From: JADJPF01 sp964492845
GTDB taxonomy: Bacteria; Acidobacteriota; Blastocatellia; Chloracidobacteriales; JADJPF01
Assembly (NCBI GenBank): GCA_964492845.1
Contig: CAZBMZ010000034.1
Span: forward strand, 1-64,000
Direction of reading: 5' to 3'
Length of the DNA stretch: 64,000 nucleotides
The notes beneath the pieces were generated by a model. That model was given only the letters and a program-made list of their open reading frames with translations. It searched no databases and had not been told where the DNA came from. This document shows positions 1-8,776 of the stretch, in pieces. Position 1 is the first letter of the stretch, and each line of letters starts with the position of its first letter. Made by a program: the position numbers and the translations under genes.

Positions 1-2
1 TT

Positions 3-431
3 TACCTCTTTTTTTGCTTCTTGCCAATTTACAGAAATTATTTTACACCCTCTTTAACTGGTAATAGTTTCTTTTTTGAGTTTCCTTTTCTTAATTCTAT
101 TTGTTTTCAGATTTTTTTAGAAGAATTTTCTTTAGCTTTTCCTGAAAGTCTTAACGTTTTAGTTTTAGATAATGGTTCTTTTCATAAATCTTCTAAACTC
201 ATTATTCCTTCTAATATTCGTTTAGTTTTTACCCCTCCTTATACTCCAGAAGTTAACCCTATTGAAAGAGTTTGGCAACACTTCAAAGATTCTTTAGCTA
301 AACAATATCTTCTATCTATTGATGCTTTATCTGATTATTTAACTTCTCTTGTCTCTTCTACTTTACCTTCTACTCTTTCTTCTTTAACTTCTTTTCCTTT
401 TTTTGCATCTGTTGCTAATGCGGTTTTATGA
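3..431 (+). CDS. IS630-family transposase, C-terminal part (runs off the left edge)
   Basis: The C-terminal half of a DDE transposase. The frame is open from base 3, so the N-terminus lies outside the window and the in-window TTG at 21 is not a believable start. Visible motifs are L-V-L-D-N-G-S-F-H-K, which carries the second catalytic Asp, and P-P-Y-T-P-E-V-N-P-I-E-R-V-W, which carries the catalytic Glu. They are 31 residues apart, typical of the IS630/Tc1-mariner fold (DDE_3). The ORF ends at a TGA about 10-40 bases before similarity to a second transposase begins in another frame. The C-terminus may therefore be natural or may have been created by an insertion. Whether the full gene is intact cannot be seen. 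Confidence 0.75.
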   Translation, partial: YLFFCFLPIYRNYFTPSLTGNSFFFEFPFLNSICFQIFLEEFSLAFPESLNVLVLDNGSFHKSSKLIIPSNIRLVFTPPYTPEVNPIERVWQHFKDSLAKQYLLSIDALSDYLTSLVSSTLPSTLSSLTSFPFFASVANAVL

Positions 432-915
432 CTCCAATCTGGTATTAACAGACTCCTTCACTATTTCTACTAGTGATAGAGAAATTTTCATTTCTACTTT
501 AGATAAAGATTACAGTCTAGATGGTTGTTATGTAATTAAAACTGACTTGCCTTCTTCTATTGTAAATAAAGATGTTGTTCACTCTCGCTATAAAGACTTA
601 TCCAAAGTTGAGTGGGCTTTTCGCACTATTAAAACTTCTTTTGAAGAAATTCGCCCTGTTTTTCTTCGCAAGCAAAAACAAACTCGTGGTCATGTTTTTG
701 TTTGTATGCTTTCTTATATGGTTTTGAAGTATTTGTCTGATCATCTTAACGATCTAGATTTTTCTCGTTCTTTTGTCATTGATACTTTGGACAAAATTTC
801 TTTTCTTTCTTTTAATTTTAATGGTCATCTCATTAAAAGACTTCCTTCTTCTCTTCTTCCTCACCAACAACTTATTCTCGACCGCCTCAATATTAAGCTT
901 CCTTCTTCTTTGTAG
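403..915 (+). pseudogene. IS1634/IS4-type transposase, C-terminal fragment
   Basis: The translation contains D-G-C-Y-V-I-K-T-D, then H-S-R-Y-K-D-L-x-K-V-E-x-A-F-R-T and E-I-R-P-V-x-x-R-x-x-x-x-T-R-G-H. This is the C-terminal catalytic block of IS1634-group (IS4 superfamily, DDE_Tnp_1) transposases, with the catalytic Glu in V-E-W-A-F-R-T. Family members are usually 450-600 residues; only about 150 recognisable residues remain. The N-terminal residues coded from 403 overlap the end of the IS630 fragment and do not resemble either family, so the recognisable part begins near 460. It is almost certainly non-functional. Confidence 0.7.
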
Positions 916-1254
916 CTGCGACTTTTTTTTACTATTTTTTCTTTGATCTCCTTTCCTTTCTTATATTTATACATAGTTTTCTTTTTGTTTTTTAAAGGAA
1001 GCTCCGTTACATCTGAAGAATTGTTAGAAAAAATAGAAGAGTTATTAAACTCTGAAATGATAAAACTAGGTGTTAGTGATAGGATAACTAGCGAAATAAG
1101 CACTAATCAAGAGGATTTTGAAACAAGTGAAAATTCCTTAGAAAGAGATACCTTAAAATTTTCCAAAACCAACACAACATCTAACATTCAAGATTAGTTA
1201 TTATTCAGTAAATAAACTCTATTAAAAATGTAGCAACCAAATAAAATCAATAAT
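916..1254. other. Interval after the IS remnants, no secure gene
   Basis: A 339-base interval between the transposase fragment and the minus-strand secreted protein. It begins with a T-rich tract and contains one 84-codon plus-strand ORF (943-1197), listed separately with low confidence. No RNA gene, convincing terminator or inverted repeat of an IS end was seen. Confidence 0.5.
943..1197 (+). CDS. Possible small hypothetical protein or gene remnant
   Basis: An 84-residue ORF. The first 18 residues are a T-rich, hydrophobic reading of the tail of the IS region and look non-genuine. From about residue 19 the sequence becomes acidic, Ser/Glu/Asn-rich and helical (S-E-E-L-L-E-K-I-E-E-L-L), with codon use like neighbouring host genes. 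It may be the 3' end of a host gene interrupted by the insertions, or chance. No family was recognised and no Shine-Dalgarno supports the ATG at 943. The shadow ORF on the other strand (861-1103) looks worse. Confidence 0.2.
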   Translation: MISFPFLYLYIVFFLFFKGSSVTSEELLEKIEELLNSEMIKLGVSDRITSEISTNQEDFETSENSLERDTLKFSKTNTTSNIQD

Positions 1255-1959
1255 TTACTCAATATTTTGCTTATAAAACTCTCTATCATCATCATCATAA
1301 TAAGAATCTAAACTGGTTTCTAAGCTTTTAATTAAGACTAATTTGCCATCTTTAACCTTGTAGAATGAAACTGTCCACTCACCTTGACTTGTAGTTTTGT
1401 TTATCTCTTCAATAATTTGTAATTTTTCATCAATAACAGGATTTATTAAACTATTTAATTCTTTACATAACTGTGTTGAATCATCCATTTTTCCTGTTTT
1501 TAGATTAAATTCATACCAAGTATAAGTATTGTTATATGCGCCGGAACTTGGATCTAAAATACAAAGATCTTTATATCCATCAAAATTTATATCTTCCAAA
1601 CTATAGTAGTTGCTAAACTCTTCTCTGCTATGGATATATCCTAATTCAACTTCAATAATTTGTATCTCTGATGAAATATAGGTATCTACCCGACTTATTT
1701 TTATTACTATCTCATTGCTTATTTCTGATGGAGACTCAAGCGAAAAATATTCAAATAAAGATGCTTCAAAAATATAATTAGGCAAGCTAGGATGTATTTC
1801 TACTATTTCTTTTTCTGTTTGTATTTCTTTCTTGATGATTCTATTTGTGTTTTCAACATTGGAGTTATCTTGAAAATTAGCAAGTACATTGCTAATCATT
1901 AATTCATAACTCGTAAGTATTAATAATAGATATACTAAAACATATAAAAATTTGATCAT
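1255..1959 (-). CDS. Secreted hypothetical protein, XAC2610/VCBS-like repeat
   Basis: A 234-residue protein with an N-terminal hydrophobic stretch (about residues 4-26) consistent with a signal peptide. The centre contains D-I-N-F-D-G-Y-K-D-L, a Ca-binding-like D-x-N-x-D-G loop of the FG-GAP/VCBS type, followed by S-G-A-Y-N and a Trp/Tyr-rich strand. This matches the layout of 'XAC2610-related' exported proteins. The start at 1959 is supported by an AAGGAAG Shine-Dalgarno about 9 bases upstream. It stands alone between the IS remnants and the Nudix gene. The biochemical role is unknown; a periplasmic or surface location is inferred from the leader. Confidence 0.7.
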   Translation of the reverse strand: MIKFLYVLVYLLLILTSYELMISNVLANFQDNSNVENTNRIIKKEIQTEKEIVEIHPSLPNYIFEASLFEYFSLESPSEISNEIVIKISRVDTYISSEIQIIEVELGYIHSREEFSNYYSLEDINFDGYKDLCILDPSSGAYNNTYTWYEFNLKTGKMDDSTQLCKELNSLINPVIDEKLQIIEEINKTTSQGEWTVSFYKVKDGKLVLIKSLETSLDSYYDDDDREFYKQNIE

Positions 1960-2145
1960 GATTTTCTTCCTTTTTGATAAATTTGATAGTTGCTAATTTA
2001 TCCACAAAACGAAGAAAAGTTTAATAAATGGTAAAGCTAGTAGAAAGGTGGCAGGTCACAAGATGACTTTAGGTGAGCCACACTTAATTTTATGTAATTA
2101 CTACATTTGTTGTTTGGGGCTAACCTTTTGTTAAAAGTTGAATAG

Positions 2146-2730
2146 CTATTTTGCTATTAAAACAGGTTGGATTAATTCTAGTAAATGTTTGACTATTCTG
2201 GCAGTTGCTCCCCAAATAGGTTCTTCACCTATATGATAATAATAGACATCTACTAAGTAATTTTTATAGACAGTAAATTGTTTTATTTCGCAAATTGATG
2301 GGTCAAGAAATTTTATTAATGGGACTTCTACTAAATAAGCAATTTCTTCTTTATTTACAATAAATTCATAAGGATAAGGAATCATACAAACAAAAGGACT
2401 AATGCGGTATTGAGTGCTAGTCATCATGTCGTCTAATTCGCCTAGAAATCTAACATGCTCGCGTTTTAACCCAATTTCCTCTTCTGATTCACGTAAGGCT
2501 GTATCAAATAAAGAGCTATCTGTAGGATCTCGGCGACCTCCAGGAAAAGAAATTTGCCCTGGATGATTACGTAAATGATCTGTTCGACGAGTAAATAGCA
2601 AGTGGTATTCACCATCTTTAAAAAACATTGGGACTAATACAGCAGCAGGTTTTAGTTCCCAATCTGCAATTAGCCCCTTAGTACGTTTTTCTAAAATACT
2701 TTCTAATTGTGTAACCGAAAAACTTTCCAT
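2146..2730 (-). CDS. Nudix hydrolase, CoA pyrophosphatase type
   Basis: A 194-residue protein likely cleaving coenzyme A or acyl-CoA to 4'-phosphopantetheine and 3',5'-ADP. The family signature is clear: L-L-F-T-R-R-T-D-H-L-R-N-H-P-G-Q-I-S-F-P-G-G (the UPF0035/CoAse extension), then the Nudix box with A-L-R-E-S-E-E-E-I-G-L carrying the metal-binding Glu residues. Length fits NudL/YeaB-like enzymes (about 190-210). The frame can be extended to a TTG at 2739, but ATG at 2730 is the more natural start; no strong Shine-Dalgarno decides it. It lies 20 bases downstream of nothing obvious on its strand's 3' side, and its upstream neighbour, the peptidoglycan-binding protein, ends 20 bases away, so co-transcription is likely. 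Confidence 0.88.
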   Translation of the reverse strand: MESFSVTQLESILEKRTKGLIADWELKPAAVLVPMFFKDGEYHLLFTRRTDHLRNHPGQISFPGGRRDPTDSSLFDTALRESEEEIGLKREHVRFLGELDDMMTSTQYRISPFVCMIPYPYEFIVNKEEIAYLVEVPLIKFLDPSICEIKQFTVYKNYLVDVYYYHIGEEPIWGATARIVKHLLELIQPVLIAK

Positions 2731-2750
2731 AACTACCAACTAAACACTAC

Positions 2751-3299
2751 TTATTTGGATATAGGTTGTTGTGGTGGATTAGAATTATTATCTACCTCAA
2801 CATTAGTTTTATTTTCATTAGTTGGCTCACCCGTTGTTACTCGTCTTTGCCTGGTTAAACCAAGTTTTTGTAATGATTCTGCTGTAGGATAACCAGTTTT
2901 TCGGAAATTATGATCTTGCTGATATTTAGTCATTGCTTCTACAGTAGTTTTATTATATTCGCCTGAAGGCTCATCAGCAAAATAGCCTTCACGTTTTAGA
3001 GCTATTTGTATTTCTCTAACTCTATCTGGTGGAATGGATACAGATGGCCCTCGTGCAATATATTCTCTTCTAACACGAGATTTTTTACCACGACGGTTTT
3101 TAGCTACACGGCTACTAGCACGAGATTTTTTAGATTTGCCACGAGCAACAGCTTTTTTCCCACCTTTGGATTTAGCTTTTTTATTACTTTTGCTTGCTAC
3201 TGCTTTACGTTTACCTTTTGCCAAAGCATCCTCTGGCATTGTTGCTGTAGTTAAAGTTAACATTGCGAGAAAAACAACTGTTAGGAGTTTTTTAATCAT
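2751..3299 (-). CDS. Exported Lys/Arg-rich protein with peptidoglycan-binding domain
   Basis: A 182-residue protein. A signal peptide (about residues 1-27, ending A-L-A) is followed by a very basic low-complexity segment (about residues 28-80, rich in Lys, Arg, Ser and Ala). Next comes a PG_binding_1 domain (about 90-150: R-E-I-Q-I-A-L-K-R-E-G-Y-F ... T-V-E-A-M-T-K-Y-Q) and a Pro/Asn-rich tail. The domain suggests binding to cell-wall peptidoglycan. The basic linker could contact wall polymers or nucleic acid, but that is a guess. ATG at 3299 is chosen over GTG at 3302 because the TAAGGAGAT Shine-Dalgarno is better spaced from it. Confidence 0.8.
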   Translation of the reverse strand: MIKKLLTVVFLAMLTLTTATMPEDALAKGKRKAVASKSNKKAKSKGGKKAVARGKSKKSRASSRVAKNRRGKKSRVRREYIARGPSVSIPPDRVREIQIALKREGYFADEPSGEYNKTTVEAMTKYQQDHNFRKTGYPTAESLQKLGLTRQRRVTTGEPTNENKTNVEVDNNSNPPQQPISK

Positions 3300-3382
3300 C
3301 ACTATCTCCTTAAATGACTTAAATCTTAGGGAAAGAAAATATAGTACAAAGTTTCCTGTTTTTGCAAAAACAATAAGAGAAA

Positions 3383-5041
3383 TTATTGTGCAACAGTAAA
3401 TATAAATGCTCTAGAAATCCCTCCGTTTGGATTCTTAACTCGAACAAAATGATAGCCTGCAATGGTGTGAGGAACTTTTTTCAATTTAATTACAGTTGGT
3501 GTAATAGATGCTACTTTTAAGCGTACCCCATCCATTTCTACAATTGCACCTTGAACAAAACCTTGTCCACGTATTTCTGCTGTAAGTTTTGTCTTATCTG
3601 CTTTAGCTGTAGCTGGTGTCATTAAAGTTATTTTTGGTGCTGCAACTATCTTAAAGTCCTGTTTGATTTCATCTGACACAGTTATATTTGGTTGAACAAC
3701 TTCTAATCTAATTCTTGCCCTCTCTGTTACTAACTCATCTGGTACTAACCAATTAAAATGACTAATGTTTGATGTCAAATTATTAGCTAGTACTATTGGA
3801 AAACTAGTTCCTCCATCAGTAGAAAGCAATAATCTTTGGAAAGGCGTTCCATTACTATCAATAGTCCACCTAATAGTTGTTGGCGCACCACCTGCACTAA
3901 TAATGTTTTCTGGTAATGCTAATTTTACAATAGGCGGTGGTTCTGCCCCTTCATAAGTAAAACCCGGATTTAATTCTGCTGTTTGTCCATCAGGGTTAAT
4001 TACTACAACAGGAATTTGACCTGGGTTATTTAACGGAGTAGTAACCATTAAGAAATTAGTATCAATAAAATTAGCTGTTAGTTCTCGATTATTCCAAATA
4101 ACCCTAGAACCTCTTTGGAAATTAGTTCCACTAATTCTTACTACTGTTCCGCCGGAAGTTGGGCCGCTGTTAGGAGAAGTAAAGTTTATAGTTGGGCTAG
4201 GTGGAGGCGGTGTAATGTATTCAAAAGCATTAGGAAAGACATTTGTCATTCCATCAGAATTAGTAATTGTAATTGGTACTAGTCCAATATCATGCGGCGG
4301 AGTATTTACAACAATAGTGCTTTCATTAAGCAACTCTGCTGGTGTTTCAAGGTCATCAAAAAATACTTTAACTCCAGGTCTAAAGTTTAGCCCGCCTATA
4401 GTTACTTTAGTTTGACCTGTAGATGGGCCTCGTGGAGGGTTAATAAAGTTTAGTTCTGGTGGTTTTGGAACAAATAGTTTTAAGTTATAAATATTGGTAT
4501 AAACATCATCCCCGCGAGGAGTTGCATCCCTGTCAGCAGCTACACCAATTAAATGGAAAGTTATATTTCCAACATCTTGTTGTGGAGCAGTCCAGGAAAA
4601 ATTCCACATTGCTACATCTATACGGCCAGTAAAATTACCAGCAATTGTAGGTACTAAATAGCTACGAGTATTTGACCCAACAGCTTGATTTCTTACCGTA
4701 GCAAAAGTTTCATCAGCAGAAACAAGTGTTCCAACACTAACACCATTGCCATCTAAAATAACTAATTCAAAACCCCAACGAGAAGATTCTGTATCTGCTA
4801 GAAAGACTGTTAAGTCATATTTCATGCCTGCAACATATTCTCGTGGTAGTCCTGTAATTGCTACCTGTCCTCTACCACTATCAATAGCAAAAGAATTATG
4901 GCAACTAAGACAGCGTTGTTCTCCTGGCGCCCCTGTATTAGCTAAAGGAGGCTGACCCGTATTAGCACTAGTTTTACTTAAATTTAGAAGACTAAAAATA
5001 GCTAGAAATGTAATTACTACTAATAATTTCCATTGTCTCAT
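3383..5041 (-). CDS. Secreted reeler-like / TIG-domain protein with a CxxCH heme motif
   Basis: A 552-residue protein with a signal peptide (about 1-26). A single c-type heme motif C-L-S-C-H (residues 44-48) follows, set in the A-P-G-E-x-x-C-x-S-C-H context seen in 'choice-of-anchor V' (reeler-like) domains. The reeler-like region spans about residues 50-195. Two IPT/TIG domains follow (about 200-275 and 280-370, each with a G-x-x-F-x-x-G-x-x-V pattern), then a fibronectin-like stretch (about 375-470) and a third TIG-like domain (about 475-550). This is a surface or periplasmic protein, likely for binding or adhesion; whether heme is attached is not shown. The Shine-Dalgarno AGAGG precedes the ATG. 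It follows the 260-residue secreted protein by 18 bases, so they probably share a transcript. Confidence 0.8.
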   Translation of the reverse strand: MRQWKLLVVITFLAIFSLLNLSKTSANTGQPPLANTGAPGEQRCLSCHNSFAIDSGRGQVAITGLPREYVAGMKYDLTVFLADTESSRWGFELVILDGNGVSVGTLVSADETFATVRNQAVGSNTRSYLVPTIAGNFTGRIDVAMWNFSWTAPQQDVGNITFHLIGVAADRDATPRGDDVYTNIYNLKLFVPKPPELNFINPPRGPSTGQTKVTIGGLNFRPGVKVFFDDLETPAELLNESTIVVNTPPHDIGLVPITITNSDGMTNVFPNAFEYITPPPPSPTINFTSPNSGPTSGGTVVRISGTNFQRGSRVIWNNRELTANFIDTNFLMVTTPLNNPGQIPVVVINPDGQTAELNPGFTYEGAEPPPIVKLALPENIISAGGAPTTIRWTIDSNGTPFQRLLLSTDGGTSFPIVLANNLTSNISHFNWLVPDELVTERARIRLEVVQPNITVSDEIKQDFKIVAAPKITLMTPATAKADKTKLTAEIRGQGFVQGAIVEMDGVRLKVASITPTVIKLKKVPHTIAGYHFVRVKNPNGGISRAFIFTVAQ

Positions 5042-5059
5042 TTGTGCAACCTCTTATAA

Positions 5060-5842
5060 CTACTGATTTGTGGTTTTTGGCAAAAGTGATGGTAGGATTT
5101 CAAAAATTAAAGCCTGGTCAAAAGATTTTATATCTCTCACTAATTCAACTGACTGAAAATCTTTTAGGTTCCCATCCGTTAGAAGTAAAAATATACTACT
5201 TCGGTTGACACCCCCACGCACAAAGAGAGCAAATTTCCCTCTACTATCATCAGTGCTAACTCCAATTACATCATCAGCACCTATAAAATTACTGGTATGA
5301 GGATCATCTGTAAATAGTCCTTCATAAGTAATTACTTCTTGTTGATTATTCTCAAAGAGGAAAAGCATTAGTGTACCATCTGAATCTTTTAAGGCACCAA
5401 AAGCTCTACGATCTTCAGGGAATTGTACTACTCTTGGATTAAGTACAATTGCAGTACGAAAATATCTAAGCTCTAATTTTCCATTACGACTATCTAAACG
5501 CATTCCCAAGACTACATCATAAAAACCTGTTAACCCAGGAATTTCACAATCCCGAAAGTATCCAACTCCATAACGTAAGGCTTTACGCTTAAATTTATCT
5601 GTCTCTTTCTCTACAGAAGGAAAAAAATCTGATGGAAGTAGTTGGAATATTATTTGTCTTCTTAATTTAGCTAAAGAGCTTTGAGGTAAAATAAATGGCT
5701 CTTCTGAAGCTAGTGGTTTAGTTTGATCTAGGTTAAAACCTTCTATCAAATTATAAGTAAAAGAAGCTTTATCTTTAGTTTGTGCTTGTATTTGCCCAAC
5801 AAAGATAAATAAAAAGATCAAAGAAATTATTGCCCGTAACAT
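5060..5842 (-). CDS. Exported hypothetical protein
   Basis: A 260-residue protein with an N-terminal signal peptide (about 1-20, ending I-Q-A-Q). No known domain was recognised. The body is rich in beta-strand patterns, with paired statements such as G-Y-F-R-D-C-E-I-P-G-L-T-G-F and repeated short F-x-L/F-V blocks, giving the look of a beta-propeller-like or lipid-binding exported protein. Shine-Dalgarno GAGAGG lies upstream of the ATG. It is immediately upstream of the reeler/TIG gene on the same strand (18-base gap), so a functional link is plausible but unproven. Confidence 0.7.
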   Translation of the reverse strand: MLRAIISLIFLFIFVGQIQAQTKDKASFTYNLIEGFNLDQTKPLASEEPFILPQSSLAKLRRQIIFQLLPSDFFPSVEKETDKFKRKALRYGVGYFRDCEIPGLTGFYDVVLGMRLDSRNGKLELRYFRTAIVLNPRVVQFPEDRRAFGALKDSDGTLMLFLFENNQQEVITYEGLFTDDPHTSNFIGADDVIGVSTDDSRGKFALFVRGGVNRSSIFLLLTDGNLKDFQSVELVRDIKSFDQALIFEILPSLLPKTTNQ

Positions 5843-6047
5843 TATGCTTTTATGCCTCTCATTTAATACAAGTAATAGAAAAATTTATATATTAATTTAC
5901 TCTTTAATACTTCGGTATTTTAGCTATTTTTGAATAAAGGGGTTGTTTGGCAATATAACCCAAGCTAGTCAGATTATCAAGTGAGAGAGCAGCCAAACTA
6001 CTATCTACTAGCAACTAAAATATTTATAGTTATCAATAAAATAATCA

Positions 6048-8330
6048 TTACGTAAGCGAAATATTTTTTAAGCGTAAACTATTGCTAACAACAGAAACAC
6101 TAGAAAGTGACATTGCCAGGCTAGCTAACATAGGAGAAAGTAACCAGCCTGTTACCGGATAAAACAGCCCAGCAGCAATAGGAATACCAATAATATTATA
6201 AATAAATGCCCAAAATAGATTTTGTTTTATTACTTTTACAGTAGCTTGAGAAAGTTTAAATGCTTTTATTACAGAAGGCAAATCACCTTTAATTAAAGTT
6301 AAATCTGAAGCTTCTAGCGCGATGTCTGAGCCAGTAGCTAGAGAAATTCCAACATTAGCTTGTGCTAGTGCAGGAGCATCATTTATTCCATCTCCTACCA
6401 TTGCTACAGTTTTGTTCTGTATTTGCAATTGTTTTATTTTATTAGCCTTATCAAATGGTAAAACTTCACTAAATACAGTTTTAATACCTAATTTTTCAGC
6501 AACTACTTTGGCTGTTTGATGATTATCACCCGTCATCATAACTATTTCTAAGCCAAGTTTTTCTAGTTCTTTGATAGTGGATCGTGCATTTTCTTTGATC
6601 TGATCTGCTAGTGCTAAAACTCCTGCTAAACGTTTATCAATAGCTACATACATAGCCGTTTTGCCAACTTTAGCTAAATCTTTAACATAATTATTAAACT
6701 CTAGTAAATCTACTAATTGGCTTTCCATAAATTTTTGATTACCAACTAAAATTTCTTGGTTTAATACTTTAGCAATAACACCTTGTCCAGCAGTAATACT
6801 AAAACTTTTTGGCTCGGAAAGAGATAATTTTCTATTTTGAGCAGCTAAAACAATTGCTTTGCCTATAGGATGCTCGCTTCCCTGTTCAGCACTTGCAGCC
6901 CTAGTTAAAAGTTCTATTTCACTAATCCAATTAGCGGCAATAATGTCTGTTAACTCTAATTTTCCGGTTGTTAATGTACCTGTTTTATCAAAAACTACGG
7001 TTTGAATTTTACAAGCTTGCTCTAAAACTTCCCCATTTTTAATCAAAACCCCTGCCTTTGCACCTTTTCCAGTTCCAACAATAATTGCCGTAGGTGTGGC
7101 TAAACCTAAAGCACAAGGACAAGCAATTATTAAGACTGCAACAAAATTATTTAATGCTGATACAAGGCGAGTTTCTTCAGGCGACAAAGTAAACCAAATA
7201 GCAAAAGTTATTAAAGCTATTAAAATTACTACTGGTGTAAAAATTCCACTTACTTTGTCAGCCAAACGTGCTATAGGAGCTTTTGACCCTTGTGCCGTTT
7301 GTACAAGTTTAACAATTTGCTGTAATGCTGTATCTTTACCAACTTTTGTAGCATAAAACTTAAAAAATCCTGTTTTATTAATTGTTCCAGCAAAAACATT
7401 ATCCGACACATTCTTTTCTACAGGTAAGCTTTCCCCTGTCAACATTGATTCATCAATTGTAGTGTCGCCTTGCCAAATTTTGCCATCAACAGGAATTTTT
7501 TCTCCTGGTCTAACTACTAATAAATCTCCTGTTAACACTTCTGAGACAAGGATTTCTATTTCTTGGTCGGCTCTTAGTAGTCGGGCTGTCTTTGGCTGTA
7601 AACCAATTAATGAGCGAATAGCGTCACCCGTTCGGGTTTTAGCTCTTAGCTCCAGCATTCTACCTAATAAAATTAGAGTAATAATTACGCTAGCTGCTTC
7701 AAAATAAACTGCTGTATGGTGTTGGTTTAAGTGCTGTTTAGAATTTAACCAACTGGGAAAAAGTGTCACGGCTAAAGAATAAAAGTAAGCTGACGATGTA
7801 CCCACAACAATTAAAGTGTTCATATCAGCAGAAAAGTTTTTTAATGCTGAAAATGCACCCCGAAAAAACTGCTCACCACAGTAAAATATTACTGGTGTAA
7901 CAAGAAATAACTGCAAATAGTTCACACCCTCAAAATTTAACCAAGCAATTTTTCCATGTGACATTGCAATGATAAAAACAGGTAGAGTAAAAACTAGCGC
8001 GATTAAAAATTTTCTTTTTAATTTGCTATATTCTTTTGCTTGTTCTAGGGCAAGTAAATCTTGTGGCTCGTCTGATTGTTTATTTACTAAAACTTGATAG
8101 CCAAGTTTTTCAACCACCTGGCTTAAGGCTTGTCGGTTGGTTAGAGTAGGAATAAATTCTACCTGTGCTTGTTGTGTTGCAAAATTAACTCCAGCTTTTT
8201 TTACACCTGGTGCTTTAGAAAGTCGTCTCTCTATCAATTGCGCACAAGCAGCACAAGTCATGCCTGCAATAGGCATCTCCAAAGAAATAGCATCAAGTTT
8301 TTCTTCTTTAATTTCTATATCTGTAGACAT
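6048..8330 (-). CDS. copA: Copper-translocating P-type ATPase (P1B-1)
   Basis: A 760-residue inner-membrane pump that exports Cu(I) using ATP. One N-terminal HMA domain (about residues 18-80) has G-M-T-C-A-A-C with Cys26 and Cys29. Eight membrane helices follow, with the metal-site C-P-C near residue 404. The phosphorylation motif D-K-T-G-T-L-T is near residue 449, with S-E-H-P-I-G in the nucleotide domain and G-D-G-I-N-D-A-P in the hinge. The last helices contain F-I-Y-N and M-S-L-S-S, the Tyr-Asn and Met-Ser-Ser residues diagnostic of Cu(I) rather than Zn/Cd pumps. The start is 5 bases after the stop of the ArsR gene with no obvious Shine-Dalgarno, so translation is probably coupled. Confidence 0.95.
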   Translation of the reverse strand: MSTDIEIKEEKLDAISLEMPIAGMTCAACAQLIERRLSKAPGVKKAGVNFATQQAQVEFIPTLTNRQALSQVVEKLGYQVLVNKQSDEPQDLLALEQAKEYSKLKRKFLIALVFTLPVFIIAMSHGKIAWLNFEGVNYLQLFLVTPVIFYCGEQFFRGAFSALKNFSADMNTLIVVGTSSAYFYSLAVTLFPSWLNSKQHLNQHHTAVYFEAASVIITLILLGRMLELRAKTRTGDAIRSLIGLQPKTARLLRADQEIEILVSEVLTGDLLVVRPGEKIPVDGKIWQGDTTIDESMLTGESLPVEKNVSDNVFAGTINKTGFFKFYATKVGKDTALQQIVKLVQTAQGSKAPIARLADKVSGIFTPVVILIALITFAIWFTLSPEETRLVSALNNFVAVLIIACPCALGLATPTAIIVGTGKGAKAGVLIKNGEVLEQACKIQTVVFDKTGTLTTGKLELTDIIAANWISEIELLTRAASAEQGSEHPIGKAIVLAAQNRKLSLSEPKSFSITAGQGVIAKVLNQEILVGNQKFMESQLVDLLEFNNYVKDLAKVGKTAMYVAIDKRLAGVLALADQIKENARSTIKELEKLGLEIVMMTGDNHQTAKVVAEKLGIKTVFSEVLPFDKANKIKQLQIQNKTVAMVGDGINDAPALAQANVGISLATGSDIALEASDLTLIKGDLPSVIKAFKLSQATVKVIKQNLFWAFIYNIIGIPIAAGLFYPVTGWLLSPMLASLAMSLSSVSVVSNSLRLKNISLT

Positions 8331-8335
8331 ATATG

Positions 8336-8740
8336 TTAATCAATTAAATAAATAGCTTCAGCCTTTTTTGCTACTTGTAATTGAACTGGTGCTGACACTG
8401 TACAATAAGCATTTATTAATTCTTCCCGTTCTGATTGCATTTCTTTATCTTTAGCAAAACTGTCCAAAAGATTTTCTAAAATATTTGCTGCACATTCATT
8501 TGCAGGTTTTACTATTTTATAGTGCATCCATTTACCATCCCGACGAGCAGTAACAATTCCTGCACGTCGTAAATAAGCAAGATGACGTGAAATTTTTGGC
8601 TGATTTGTCCCTAGCACATCAACAAAAAAACATACACATATTTCATCTTTACCCATTAGATTAAGTAAACGTAGCCTAGTACGATCTGCTAAAGCACGAA
8701 AAAATAACTCTAAATCAAACTTTTTCTTTTCTTTGCTCAT
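8336..8740 (-). CDS. ArsR/SmtB-family metalloregulator
   Basis: A 134-residue winged-helix repressor. The N-terminal half has F-R-A-L-A-D-R-T-R-L-R-L-L-N-L, then E-I-C-V-C (Cys35, Cys37) in helix alpha3, then the recognition helix N-Q-P-K-I-S-R-H-L-A-Y-L and the wing R-R-D-G-K-W-M-H-Y. The alpha3 C-V-C pair is the As(III)/Sb(III)-sensing position of classical ArsR; the third E. coli ligand Cys is replaced here, while two further Cys sit in the C-terminal part. It is the first gene of a two-gene operon with copA and has a good AGGAT Shine-Dalgarno. It presumably represses this operon through the palindrome at 8777-8792. The real inducer (Cu, As or another thiophilic metal) is not determined by the sequence. 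Confidence 0.9.
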   Translation of the reverse strand: MSKEKKKFDLELFFRALADRTRLRLLNLMGKDEICVCFFVDVLGTNQPKISRHLAYLRRAGIVTARRDGKWMHYKIVKPANECAANILENLLDSFAKDKEMQSEREELINAYCTVSAPVQLQVAKKAEAIYLID

Positions 8741-8776
8741 AAAATTTCTATCCTAAAAATTTTATTTAGAATTGAT

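Larger units (their letters stand above)
1..930 (+). mobile_element. Insertion-sequence remnant region: two unrelated transposase fragments end to end
   Basis: Two transposase pieces of different families, IS630-like (to 431) and IS1634/IS4-like (about 440-915), lie head to tail in different frames with no room for complete ends. The plus strand is very rich in pyrimidine-ended codons (TCT, CTT, TTT), unlike the TTA/GCA/AAA style of the genes that follow, which fits foreign origin. I saw no terminal inverted repeats or target duplications. The element boundaries are therefore approximate and the left end is outside the window. Confidence 0.7.

Noticed and set aside
861..1103. Minus-strand 80-residue ORF over the end of the IS remnant
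   Set aside because: It reads a low-complexity antisense of the T-rich tail and the transposase end. There is no Shine-Dalgarno and no recognisable domain.
2047..2081. Small GTGGC / GCCAC fold in the gap after the XAC2610-like gene start
   Set aside because: Only 5-6 paired bases with interruptions. It does not resemble a tRNA or riboswitch and has no U-tract.
3006..3399. Plus-strand ORFs across the basic peptidoglycan-binding gene
   Set aside because: They are shadows of the Lys/Arg codons of the minus-strand gene, giving Phe/Leu-rich nonsense. They have no ribosome site and no family resemblance.
5945..5998. 7-bp inverted repeat GTTTGGC / GCCAAAC downstream of the exported 260-residue gene region
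   Set aside because: The arms are short and 40 bases apart with no extension, so it is not better than chance in A/T-rich sequence.
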